Positions 1 through 6,017 of a DNA stretch of 10,615 nucleotides are shown here, in pieces. The notes below the pieces were generated by a model. That model was not told the DNA's origin. It saw only the letters and a list, made by a program, of their open reading frames with translations, and did no database searches. Position 1 is the stretch's first letter, and each line of letters starts with the position of its first letter. Both the position numbers and the translations under genes were made by a program. Source of the stretch: Sulfurimonas sp. (lineage in GTDB: Bacteria > Campylobacterota > Campylobacteria > Campylobacterales > Sulfurimonadaceae); NCBI GenBank assembly GCA_021107375.1, contig JAIOSY010000100.1, positions 1-10,615 on the forward strand. The letters run 5' to 3'.

Positions 1-264
1 AAGAGTTGCTGTTACAACAACTGCTGCAACATTTTTGGACTTTATATCGATAGAGTTCATATCAATATTCATAGTTTTAAGCATATTTGCGATTGATTGA
101 AGTGTAAATTTTGAAGTTGTACCATCACCAGTTTTTTTAAGACCAACAACTAAAGAGTATCCAATAATTTGATTGTCACGAACTCCAACGATATTTGCTA
201 CATCATTAATTTTTGTCGCATAAATTGTTGAACATATAAGTAAAAAAAGTATAATATTTTTCAT
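1..264 (-). CDS. flgI: Flagellar P-ring protein FlgI, N-terminal part (runs off left edge)
   Basis: The first 88 codons of a longer gene are visible on the minus strand; the rest lies beyond base 1. FlgI forms the periplasmic P-ring, the bushing around the flagellar rod in the peptidoglycan layer. Residues 1-16 are a Sec signal peptide (a Lys, then a hydrophobic stretch ending in TIYA) with likely cleavage before TKINDVA. The mature start follows the FlgI pattern closely: a GVRDNQIIGYSLVVGL segment at about 27-42, TGDGT at 45-49, TLQSIANML at 54-62 and KNVAAVVVTATL at 77-88. The start ATG (262-264) has an AAGGA ribosome site at 271-275, six bases upstream. The gene lies 34 bases downstream of rsmD on the same strand. 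It may be co-transcribed with rsmD or use its own sigma-54-type promoter (see 291-306). The identification is firm although about three quarters of the protein is missing. Confidence 0.93.
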   Translation of the reverse strand, partial: MKNIILFLLICSTIYATKINDVANIVGVRDNQIIGYSLVVGLKKTGDGTTSKFTLQSIANMLKTMNIDMNSIDIKSKNVAAVVVTATL

Positions 265-270
265 AACTAA

Positions 271-275
271 TCCTT
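271..275 (-). promoter_or_regulatory. Ribosome binding site of flgI
   Basis: Read on the minus strand, AAGGA sits six bases before the flgI ATG at 262-264. It fixes the start of a gene that is cut by the window edge and supports the signal-peptide start. Confidence 0.75.
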
Positions 276-290
276 GAGTTATGAAAAAAT

Positions 291-306
291 AGCAATTTTT
301 ATTCCA
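291..306 (-). promoter_or_regulatory. Candidate sigma-54 (-24/-12) promoter for flgI
   Basis: Read on the minus strand the sequence is TGGAATAAAAATTGCT. The GG doublet (304-305) and the GC doublet (292-293) are separated by exactly 10 bases, as in the sigma-54 consensus TGGCACG-N4-TTGCW; nine of the twelve defined positions match. Transcription would begin near base 280, putting the AAGGA site a few bases into a leader of about 16 nt ahead of flgI. Rod, ring and hook genes in Campylobacterota are commonly RpoN-dependent, so the place makes sense. The element overlaps the last codons and stop of rsmD. A match of this quality could still occur by chance about once in a window this size. Confidence 0.5.
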
Positions 307-898
307 CTTCTTTCTCTTTTAAATAAGTAAGTGTTGTATTTCCAAATTTTTTTGATTTAATAATCTCAAATGAACCTATGGCATGTGGTATCTCAAGCCC
401 TGTCATATGTTCTATAATTATTAGTTTAACTATTTGAATAGGTAGAGAAGCGATTAGTTTTATCATCTTTTCATAAATATCTTCCATCCCCTCTCTTATA
501 CTAAAAGGTGGGTCTATATAAAGATATGCTTCTTTATTTTTTCTTTTTAATTCTTTTACAACACTGTTTATATTTAAAAAGCTATCACCTGCAAAAATTT
601 CACAAGCACTTGGATCTGTTTGTGCGATGTTTTGTTTTAAAACTTTAAGAGCTTCTCTGTCACGCTCCATAAACATTATATTTGAAGCACCTCTACTTAA
701 GGCTTCTAAACCAATAGAGCCACTTCCTGAAAAAACCTCAACAAAAGTTGCTTCTATTATTTCAAACTGTATTGTGTTAAAAAAAGATTCTAAAACTATC
801 GATTTAGAACTTCTTGTTGTCTCCATAGATGGTAATTTTAAAGTTTTACCCTTATATTTACCCATAATTATTTTTTTTATAATTGATTTACTTTTCAT
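299..898 (-). CDS. rsmD: 16S rRNA (guanine-N2)-methyltransferase RsmD
   Basis: RsmD methylates N2 of G966 (E. coli numbering) in 16S rRNA during 30S assembly, using S-adenosylmethionine. The 199-aa protein has the family's usual size. Visible marks are the SAM-binding segment EVFSGSGSIGLEALSRGA (residues 54-71), the acidic end of the next strand (MERD, 77-80) and the catalytic DPPF motif at 129-132, typical of N2-guanine methyltransferases. The N-terminal segment with KGKTLKLPS and TRSSK replaces the RPT motif common in other phyla. The ATG at 896-898 overlaps the end of the upstream gene by 11 bases, implying translational coupling. A second ATG at codon 12 has no ribosome site and is less likely. 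The Campylobacter gene in this position next to flgI (Cj1461, from memory) has been described as a DNA methyltransferase with effects on motility, but the motifs here fit RsmD better. Confidence 0.92.
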   Translation of the reverse strand: MKSKSIIKKIIMGKYKGKTLKLPSMETTRSSKSIVLESFFNTIQFEIIEATFVEVFSGSGSIGLEALSRGASNIMFMERDREALKVLKQNIAQTDPSACEIFAGDSFLNINSVVKELKRKNKEAYLYIDPPFSIREGMEDIYEKMIKLIASLPIQIVKLIIIEHMTGLEIPHAIGSFEIIKSKKFGNTTLTYLKEKEVE

Positions 899-1244
899 AA
901 AATGCTTTTACCGCTTTTAATATATTTTGTTGATACTCTTTTGTTAAATAATCTATTCGTTTTTCTAAAATATCAAAGTTTAAAGGCTCAATAGGTTCAA
1001 CAGGTTCACTTTTAGTCATGGTCTGATACCTATTTTCCAGTGCTAAGATAAGTTGTGATTTTGAAAATGGTTTTACTAAATCAGATTTTTTATCACTTGA
1101 AATAAAAAAACATCTTTCATCATTTAAGCACTCCTCATCACGAACAACAATATCACACTGTTTTGTTGAACTTAAATAACGAGATAAAAAAATCTCTAAG
1201 GACTTCTGTAGTAGTGGCGATTTACATTCAACTGCAACTCTCAT
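888..1244 (-). CDS. Conserved small protein of unknown function, possibly a degenerate receiver-like fold
   Basis: I do not recognise a named family. The protein of about 118 aa begins RVAVECKSPLLQKSLEIFL, a beta strand followed by a helix, then another strand (CDIVVRD), a strand CFFISSD, and a KPFSKSQLILALENRY segment near residues 58-73. This order, and the Lys-Pro-Phe before a final helix, recalls the end of CheY-like receiver domains, but the acidic pocket and phospho-acceptor Asp are not evident and the domain would be short. A charged, probably helical tail follows (about 88-118). The gene heads an operon with rsmD (11-base overlap) and flgI, and a Campylobacter gene of unknown function (Cj1460, from memory) holds the same place. 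The start is taken at the second of two adjacent ATGs (1242-1244), because AAGGA at 1250-1254 is 5 bases from it but only 2 from the first (1245-1247). Confidence 0.75.
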   Translation of the reverse strand: MRVAVECKSPLLQKSLEIFLSRYLSSTKQCDIVVRDEECLNDERCFFISSDKKSDLVKPFSKSQLILALENRYQTMTKSEPVEPIEPLNFDILEKRIDYLTKEYQQNILKAVKAFYEK

Positions 1245-1249
1245 CATTT

Positions 1250-1254
1250 TCCTT
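1250..1254 (-). promoter_or_regulatory. Ribosome binding site deciding between tandem ATG starts
   Basis: AAGGA on the minus strand lies 2 bases from the ATG at 1245-1247 and 5 bases from the ATG at 1242-1244. The spacing favours the second ATG as the real start. Confidence 0.65.
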
Positions 1255-1268
1255 CTAATTTTTAATGA

Positions 1269-1297
1269 AGTATAACAAATTAATGAACTCTAAACAA
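1269..1297 (-). promoter_or_regulatory. Sigma-70-type promoter of the small-ORF–rsmD–flgI operon
   Basis: On the minus strand there is TTGTTT (1297 to 1292), a 17-base spacer and TATACT (1274 to 1269). Transcription would start near 1262, giving a leader of about 18 nt with the AAGGA site in it. A recognisable -35 is unusual in Campylobacterota, where housekeeping promoters often have only a -10 and a T-rich upstream stretch, so the fit is better than expected. Confidence 0.65.
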
Positions 1298-1318
1298 GTT
1301 AAATAGTATCATCACACT

Positions 1319-1801
1319 ATGAAAAAAATATTTGGATTTGCAATAATTGCTTTTGGTATCTTTCTTGAGGTTATGTGGCTTGGTTTTTGTTTTGGAAGTA
1401 TCATTATTGGTATATTATTATTAATCTTTGCTCCGTCTATACTTTTTTTTCCATTTAATTTCTTTTTAATTATTGGTCTTTCACTTATAAAAGGGATACC
1501 TTATTCTCAATACAATCAATCAACTGGCTTTAAATATAAACAATATTCAAACCAATACTCAAATCAACAAAACAGCTATGTACACCCACAGACAAATCTA
1601 GCCAAATATTATGAGGTACTTGAATCAAAAAGCACTGACGATATAAGTGTTATCAAAAAAAATTATAGAAGACTAATCAAACAATACCATTATGATTCAA
1701 TAGCAAGTAAAAACCTACCTGAAGATATGGTAAAGTTTGCTGAACTAAAAACACAAGAACTAAATGAAGCATATGCAGCGATTAAAGAGGCTAAAGTCTA
1801 A
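1319..1801 (+). CDS. Membrane-anchored J-like (DnaJ-domain) protein with altered HPD motif
   Basis: The 160-aa protein has an N-terminal hydrophobic region (about 4-56, probably two membrane segments) and a polar linker rich in Tyr, Asn and Gln (62-92, with YSNQYSNQQ). A C-terminal J-like domain follows at 97-158. It matches the DjlA-type J-domain in order: YYEVLES, IKKNYRRLIKQYH, KNLPEDM, KTQELNEAYAAI. The loop that should read His-Pro-Asp reads His-Tyr-Asp (124-126; CAT TAT GAT). That motif is needed by J-proteins to stimulate Hsp70 ATPase, so normal DnaK activation is doubtful. Unlike DjlA there is no TerB domain between membrane and J-domain. The first in-frame ATG is used; a stop lies 15 bases upstream and no clear ribosome site is visible. 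The 3' end overlaps the convergent exonuclease gene by 4 bases. The partner Hsp70, if any, is not in the window. Confidence 0.85.
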   Translation: MKKIFGFAIIAFGIFLEVMWLGFCFGSIIIGILLLIFAPSILFFPFNFFLIIGLSLIKGIPYSQYNQSTGFKYKQYSNQYSNQQNSYVHPQTNLAKYYEVLESKSTDDISVIKKNYRRLIKQYHYDSIASKNLPEDMVKFAELKTQELNEAYAAIKEAKV

Positions 1802-2508
1802 TTTAAATAATAATTTAAACTATATCTTAAGTCCTCATCTAAATCTTGAATGGATAGCATCCATTCTAAATAACCTCTATCGCACATGCCAATCTCTTCT
1901 ATATATCTGCCAGAATATTTTCCAAACTCAAACTTCTCAAGAAGTACATTTTTAAAACTAAGTTCAAGCATCTTGGCATGTGGACTTATCTCTAAAAGAC
2001 ATCCATATAGCAACTTAACAATCAAAGCATCACTAAGTGCATTATGTGAAACAACATCCCCCTCAATCCCACATGCCAAACTCTCTTTTATCTCATCTCG
2101 ATAAAGTTTTAACTCATATCGAAGTAATTGCAATCCAAAACCTTCACATTCAGGGATAAGGTGCTTAGTAACTCGCAGAGTGTCTATAAGTGAACCTTTA
2201 AAAATAAATCCACATGCCAAAAGTTTTTGCATATCAAAATTTATATTATGACCTATGATTGTTGTCTCAGGACTATTATATTTTTGTAAAAATTTAAATA
2301 TATCACTATCAATAAGAGTAGGTTTATCTTTTATCATCTCATTTGTAATATGATTAATACTTGAAGCTTTTGGGGATATTTTTTTACCCTCATTTACTAA
2401 CTCATATTTTGAAATAATAATATCACCATCAACAGCTATCAATCCAAGTGAACATATCTTATCTGTTATCTCTAAGCCTGTTGTTTCAGTATCTAAAAAT
2501 ATCAACAT
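1798..2508 (-). CDS. DEDDh 3'-5' exonuclease, ExoX-like
   Basis: This is a DnaQ-superfamily exonuclease that would remove nucleotides from 3' ends with two metal ions. All three motifs are present: DTETTG (D6, E8), GHNINFD (D92) and HNALSDA (H155, D160), the DEDDh pattern. A C-terminal module at about 193-219, with FGKYSGR followed by a YLEWML segment, matches the short domain at the end of exodeoxyribonuclease X-like proteins (related to DUF3820). The length of 236 aa is close to ExoX. The fusion argues for a stand-alone repair or turnover nuclease rather than the polymerase III proofreading subunit, though substrate preference cannot be read from sequence. The start ATG overlaps the end of the upstream membrane-protein gene by 7 bases, and GAGGG lies about 8 bases ahead of it. 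The gene is the last of a three-gene unit and its stop overlaps that of the convergent J-like gene. Confidence 0.88.
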   Translation of the reverse strand: MLIFLDTETTGLEITDKICSLGLIAVDGDIIISKYELVNEGKKISPKASSINHITNEMIKDKPTLIDSDIFKFLQKYNSPETTIIGHNINFDMQKLLACGFIFKGSLIDTLRVTKHLIPECEGFGLQLLRYELKLYRDEIKESLACGIEGDVVSHNALSDALIVKLLYGCLLEISPHAKMLELSFKNVLLEKFEFGKYSGRYIEEIGMCDRGYLEWMLSIQDLDEDLRYSLNYYLN

Positions 2509-3041
2509 TTTACAACCCTCACTTGTTTACATCTACCTGAGAGTAAAATAAAAGATAAATACCCAGCTATTAAAACAAAAGTAAATAAAAAGTATATATC
2601 AAACCACTCAAACACACCACTATAAGATGTAAATAGATATGTAAAAACAAGAGACAAAATCATTTGAGCCCCTACTAACCAGATGATAAGCATAAACCAT
2701 TTTCTCCAAATTTTCACTAAATCACCATAACCAACCTCATCAACTATTTCATTGTTCACGCATTCTAAAAGTTGCATTTTATATCCGTTTATACAAATAT
2801 TAAAAATATACTTTAAACTTCTAAAAAGAGCCAACAAAAGGGTTAAACTAAAAGTGATTGGAAACCAAAATTTAAAAAGTTGAAAAAGAGCTTCTAAAAC
2901 ATCTGCAGTAAATGATGGCATACCTTGAGAAATGTATAAATAAAGTGTTATTAAAAAAGATACTCCACATGCCATAAGAACACTACATATTGCAACTCTA
3001 AAAGACCATCTAAGCCATAAAAAAAAGTAAAATTTTGACAT
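2502..3041 (-). CDS. Four-helix integral membrane protein of unknown function
   Basis: I do not recognise a family. The 179-aa protein has four predicted membrane segments at about 15-37, 57-80, 115-138 and 147-167. Basic residues at the N-terminus (K3, R11, R15), in the central loop (81-113, ending KIWRKW) and at the C-terminus (GRCKQVRVVK) suggest that both ends and the central loop are cytoplasmic, with two short periplasmic loops. The central loop includes a fairly acidic stretch (ECVNNEIVDEVGYGD). No signal peptide, transporter signature or catalytic motif is visible. The ATG follows directly after the stop of the upstream gene; the nearest purine-rich site (GGGGA) is about 11 bases away, so translation is probably coupled. 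It overlaps the downstream exonuclease gene by 7 bases, so the three genes are almost certainly one transcript, but this does not reveal a shared function. Confidence 0.8.
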   Translation of the reverse strand: MSKFYFFLWLRWSFRVAICSVLMACGVSFLITLYLYISQGMPSFTADVLEALFQLFKFWFPITFSLTLLLALFRSLKYIFNICINGYKMQLLECVNNEIVDEVGYGDLVKIWRKWFMLIIWLVGAQMILSLVFTYLFTSYSGVFEWFDIYFLFTFVLIAGYLSFILLSGRCKQVRVVKC

Positions 3042-3464
3042 CTATTTTTTAAAATCCCCAAGCATATCATGATAATGTTCTAGTGTCATAAAACTTTTCT
3101 CAAATCTATAACGGATGATAAATTCAATAACTCTGTTTTTAAGTTCAATATCAACATTTTCAACTCTACCAAAATAAGCTAAAGATATATTTTTAGATTT
3201 TACCACAGCTTTTTTATCATAACTAATAGCTAAAATTTGAAGATATTTTCCCTCTTTAATCTCACCAAGAGTTTTTTGAACTAAAGATGCTCCAGAGAGA
3301 TTAATCGCTTTAAATTCAAAAAGACTAGAAAACTCTTCAACTTTTTTTTCTAAATTTAACTCCAAATATAACTCTTTTAAAATTTTTAAATTCTCTTTTC
3401 TAGCCATCTCATAACTAGAGATTTTATTTGTTAAGTTTTTTAATCTATCAAGTGCTGAACTCAT
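3042..3464 (-). CDS. Hypothetical cytoplasmic protein, 140 aa
   Basis: I do not recognise this protein. It has no signal peptide or membrane segment. The N-terminal 40 residues are charged and helical, possibly a short coiled coil (SSALDRLKNLTNKISSYEMA). A central part at about 49-98 alternates short strands with charged turns (FKAINLSG, YLQILAISYD, ISLAYFGRV). The C-terminus is helical and aromatic (VIEFIIRYRFEKSF, EHYHDML). The start is well supported: AGGAG at 3471-3475 is 6 bases before the ATG, and an extended -10 promoter lies just upstream. It is the first gene of a unit with the membrane protein and the ExoX-like nuclease; its stop codon directly abuts the next ATG. Coding status rests on this spacing, the ribosome site and uninterrupted codon use typical of the window. 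Confidence 0.78.
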   Translation of the reverse strand: MSSALDRLKNLTNKISSYEMARKENLKILKELYLELNLEKKVEEFSSLFEFKAINLSGASLVQKTLGEIKEGKYLQILAISYDKKAVVKSKNISLAYFGRVENVDIELKNRVIEFIIRYRFEKSFMTLEHYHDMLGDFKK

Positions 3465-3470
3465 AAGTAG

Positions 3471-3475
3471 CTCCT
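3471..3475 (-). promoter_or_regulatory. Ribosome binding site of the 140-aa protein gene
   Basis: AGGAG on the minus strand, 6 bases before the ATG at 3462-3464. It is the strongest ribosome site in this unit and marks the head of the three-gene transcript. Confidence 0.7.
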
Positions 3476-3492
3476 ATTTTCTTTCATATAAA

Positions 3493-3507
3493 AGTATATC
3501 AAAAAAA
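3493..3507 (-). promoter_or_regulatory. Extended -10 promoter of the hypothetical–membrane–exonuclease unit
   Basis: The minus strand reads seven T, then G, A and TATACT (3498 to 3493): a TGn extended -10 directly behind a T-run. This is the typical housekeeping promoter shape of Campylobacter relatives, which lack a conserved -35; none is seen here. The start point would be near 3486, giving a leader of about 22 nt. Confidence 0.6.
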
Positions 3508-3520
3508 GAATAATTTAATC

Positions 3521-3549
3521 TTTTTACATGTATAATCAACCTATATAAT
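3521..3549 (+). promoter_or_regulatory. Promoter region of the TonB receptor–YfiR-like–GGDEF/EAL cassette
   Basis: Two perfect TATAAT hexamers lie on the plus strand at 3531-3536 and 3544-3549. The first follows a TTTTT run and the small palindrome TACATGTA (3525-3532). No -35 is visible. Transcription from the first would start near 3543, leaving a leader of about 43 nt. It is back to back with the minus-strand promoter at 3493-3507, so the 121-base gap holds divergent promoters. No convincing Fur-type operator is seen. Confidence 0.5.
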
Positions 3550-3573
3550 AAACAAATTTTTCCAAGACAATCT

Positions 3574-3580
3574 AAAGGGG
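3574..3580 (+). promoter_or_regulatory. Ribosome binding site of the TonB-dependent receptor gene
   Basis: AAAGGGG sits 5 bases before the ATG at 3586-3588. An ATG at 3581 is out of frame and followed at once by a stop, so the start at 3586 is preferred. Confidence 0.7.
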
Positions 3581-3585
3581 ATGAG

Positions 3586-5463
3586 ATGAAGTACATATTA
3601 ACATTTATACTATTAGTAGCACCACTTCTTGCAAATGAAAATATGGAGTTTGAGGATGATTTTTTAAATTCTCTTGATGAAGTTAGTGAGATTGCTACTA
3701 AAACAAAACTCAATATTGATGACACTCCCTCTTTTGTTAGTGTTTTACACAGTGATAAACTACAAAAATTAGGAATTGACAATGTATTTGAAGCTCTTCG
3801 TCTAGTCCCAGGTGTTCAACTAAAAAAAGAGATTTCTGGTGTTCCTGTAGTTGTTTTTCGTGGTGTTACTCAAAAAGGTGAAGTAAAGTTAATGATTGAT
3901 GGTGTTACTATCAACAACTCTTATCGTGGTTCTGTTTACTATTATCTTGATTTTCCCATAGAGATGATTGAGCGTATTGAAGTGATTAGAGGTGCTGGTT
4001 CTATTCTCTATGGTTCTGGTGCTATTAGTGGTGTTATTAACATCATCACAAAATCATCACAAAACAGTTCTAAAAATAAAATTTTTACATCTGCTGGAAC
4101 TTATAATAATTATAAAAATGGTGCTATTATCTCTACTAATCTTGAAAACTTTAAACTTACACTTGATGGATACTACCAAAAAAACAACAAAACAGTAAAA
4201 GAGAGCGATAGACATTTAAAAGATTATTCTATTGGAATAAATATCCAAAATGAACAGTTTGAATTTATTAGTAGAATTAAAAAATCTGATATTGGTAATG
4301 CTTATGGAATATTTGGTGTAGTTGATGAATATAATGACAAATATAACAATAAAAACAATTCATTTTTCACACAGTTATCCTATAAAGACAATATAAATAA
4401 AAACAACAAAATAAATATTTTAGCTGGATATACAAACTATGAACAAATTGCCCAAGCACTTCACACAAGTGTTGCTACAGTTGATGCAAACTATAAAGAG
4501 AACTCTTACTTTAGTGAGATAAGCTTAATCTCTACATCATTAACAGATAATGAACTTCTTATCGGTGCTAAATTTGAATCTAGTAAAACTCTTCAAAGTG
4601 AATGGTTCTTAAATTCAACACAAATTAATCCAATCTCAGACCCTGACTTAGATAGAAAAATATACTCACTCTATTTAAATGACAACTATTCTGTCTCTTC
4701 AGATTTAGATATCTCTGCTGGACTTAGATACGATCATTATTCAGATTATGGTAATTCCTACTCTCCTAATTTAGGTATCGTTTATAGATTAAATCCAGAG
4801 ATTCGATTAAAAGCTTTATATTCTCACTCTTTTCGTGCTCCATCTTGGGTTGAGTTAACAGATGTCAAATTATCAGGTTATCCTGACCTTGAAGCTGAAA
4901 CATCAGATAGTATAGAGATGGGAATAGTTTTTAAACCAAATCCAAATAATATTCTTAGAGTTAATCTATTCACAAGTAAAATTAAAAATATGATAGCTAA
5001 AGATTCAACTGGACATTATGTTCAAGATTCCCAAAATCATTTTTATGGTAGTGAGATAGAGTATATATACTCTCCAAATACTAAAACTGAATTAAATTTC
5101 TTAGCTAGTTACATAAAAGCAGAAGATGAGGATGGCAATGATTTAGCTGATGTCGCAAATATATTAGCATCAAGCTCTCTAACATATGAATTTGATTCGC
5201 ACTTCACATTTGGTTCACTACTAAGATATGTTTCTAGTTCCAAACGATCCACTATTGATCCACTTGAGCAAAGAGATGATATGAAAGATTCTTTAATATT
5301 TAATCAAACTATCTCTTACGCATTTAAAGATTTCACAGCAAGTTTAATCATTAAAGACCTTTTTGATGCTGGTACAAACTATGCCCTTCCTAGAAATAGT
5401 AATGACACTGACTTTGATGATGATGGTAGAGGTTTTTTAATAAAAGCATCAATGGAGTTCTAA
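3586..5463 (+). CDS. TonB-dependent outer-membrane receptor
   Basis: A 625-aa TonB-dependent receptor. Residues 1-16 are a signal peptide ending APLLA. An acidic linker follows (about 17-35), then the plug domain (about 36-158), with the typical DTPSFVSVL, a VPGVQL segment near 74-79, FRGV at 91-94, IDGV at 104-107 and an IERIEVIRGAGSILYGSGA segment at 128-146 leading to GVINIITK. The remainder is the 22-strand barrel, including the usual SHSFRAPSWVEL motif and a terminal Phe, the outer-membrane assembly signal. There is no N-terminal secretin-like signalling domain, so it is not a FecA-type transducer, and I see no clear TonB box. The ligand cannot be told: siderophore, cobalamin, metal chelate or glycan are all possible. 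It heads a cassette with a YfiR-like protein (one base apart) and a GGDEF-EAL enzyme, which suggests a sensory as well as, or instead of, a transport role. Confidence 0.92.
   Translation: MKYILTFILLVAPLLANENMEFEDDFLNSLDEVSEIATKTKLNIDDTPSFVSVLHSDKLQKLGIDNVFEALRLVPGVQLKKEISGVPVVVFRGVTQKGEVKLMIDGVTINNSYRGSVYYYLDFPIEMIERIEVIRGAGSILYGSGAISGVINIITKSSQNSSKNKIFTSAGTYNNYKNGAIISTNLENFKLTLDGYYQKNNKTVKESDRHLKDYSIGINIQNEQFEFISRIKKSDIGNAYGIFGVVDEYNDKYNNKNNSFFTQLSYKDNINKNNKINILAGYTNYEQIAQALHTSVATVDANYKENSYFSEISLISTSLTDNELLIGAKFESSKTLQSEWFLNSTQINPISDPDLDRKIYSLYLNDNYSVSSDLDISAGLRYDHYSDYGNSYSPNLGIVYRLNPEIRLKALYSHSFRAPSWVELTDVKLSGYPDLEAETSDSIEMGIVFKPNPNNILRVNLFTSKIKNMIAKDSTGHYVQDSQNHFYGSEIEYIYSPNTKTELNFLASYIKAEDEDGNDLADVANILASSSLTYEFDSHFTFGSLLRYVSSSKRSTIDPLEQRDDMKDSLIFNQTISYAFKDFTASLIIKDLFDAGTNYALPRNSNDTDFDDDGRGFLIKASMEF
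5454..5457 (+). promoter_or_regulatory. Ribosome binding site supporting a TTG start
   Basis: GGAG, within the last codons of the receptor gene, is 7 bases before the TTG at 5465. No in-frame ATG lies nearby upstream, and the TTG start gives an intact signal peptide. Confidence 0.6.
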
Positions 5464-5464
5464 A

Positions 5465-6016
5465 TTGAGATATTTATTACTTTTAATATATCTTAGTACT
5501 ATACTTTTTGCATCTAGTATAAATAATTCTGTATTAAAAATCCATGCAACATTAGTTCCTAAACTACTATTAATGGATTATGATTTTAAAGAAAAAATAA
5601 GTAATAACACAATAAATATTGTTATTACTTATGAAAACACTGACTACAAAGATGCTCAGTTTTTAAAAAGAACTATTGAACAAAAATATAAAGATGGATT
5701 AAAATCTTTCAATCTTTCAATTACTCTTATCTCTTACAATAATATAAATAGCTATAAAACTAAAGCAAATCTGTACTATCTTTTTCCCAGTAATAAACAA
5801 AATATTATAAACATTATAAAAAAAGCTAAAAAATCACATACTTTAACTTTTTCTTATGAAAAAAACAACCTACAAAACGGGGTAATGAGTAGTGTACTTA
5901 TTGGTTCAAAAGTAAAACTAATACTAAACCTAGAAGCGATTAAATCAAGCGACATCGCACTTCGACCTTTACTACTAAAAATCTCAGAAATATACCAACA
6001 AAAAGAGAATAGCTAA
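5465..6016 (+). CDS. YfiR-like (DUF4154) periplasmic protein
   Basis: The 183-aa product starts at a TTG codon one base after the receptor stop, with GGAG 7 bases upstream. Residues 1-16 form a signal peptide (MRYLLLLIYLSTILFA) with likely cleavage before SSINN, so it is periplasmic. The body matches the YfiR/DUF4154 pattern: an initial helix (LKIHATLVPKLLLMDY), strands such as TINIVITY (49-56) and LSITLISY (84-91), a helical QNIINIIKKA stretch, and the conserved end NGVMSSVLIGSKVKLILNL (138-156) followed by a helix with LRPLLLKISEIY. In Pseudomonas, YfiR binds the periplasmic domain of the cyclase YfiN and holds it inactive; the next gene here encodes a comparable membrane enzyme. This protein has no cysteine, so the disulfide-based redox control reported for P. 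aeruginosa YfiR cannot apply. The family call rests on pattern reading, not an alignment. Confidence 0.75.
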   Translation: MRYLLLLIYLSTILFASSINNSVLKIHATLVPKLLLMDYDFKEKISNNTINIVITYENTDYKDAQFLKRTIEQKYKDGLKSFNLSITLISYNNINSYKTKANLYYLFPSNKQNIINIIKKAKKSHTLTFSYEKNNLQNGVMSSVLIGSKVKLILNLEAIKSSDIALRPLLLKISEIYQQKENS

Positions 6017-6017
6017 T

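Noticed and set aside
273..279. CTTGAGT, a half-site of the HspR operator (HAIR), just upstream of flgI
   Set aside because: The second half ACTCAAG is absent at the required 7-base distance; a 7-base match alone is expected by chance, and the site lies in the flgI leader with no chaperone gene downstream.
285..300. AAAAAT–AGCA–ATTTTT hairpin after rsmD
   Set aside because: A 6-bp stem made only of A-T pairs is too weak for a terminator; it overlaps the rsmD stop and the candidate sigma-54 element.
627..920. Plus-strand open frame of 97 codons within rsmD
   Set aside because: It is antisense to a clear methyltransferase gene, has no ribosome site and no recognisable protein features.
3521..3549. 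Fur- or metal-type operator ahead of the TonB receptor
   Set aside because: The region is AT-rich with two TATAAT boxes and one TACATGTA palindrome, but no 19-bp dyad resembling a Fur box can be drawn with confidence.
3581..3589. ATG AGA TGA two-codon frame overlapping the receptor start
   Set aside because: It is a by-product of the GATGAGATGA sequence; the ribosome site spacing fits the real ATG at 3586, and nothing supports an upstream regulatory ORF.
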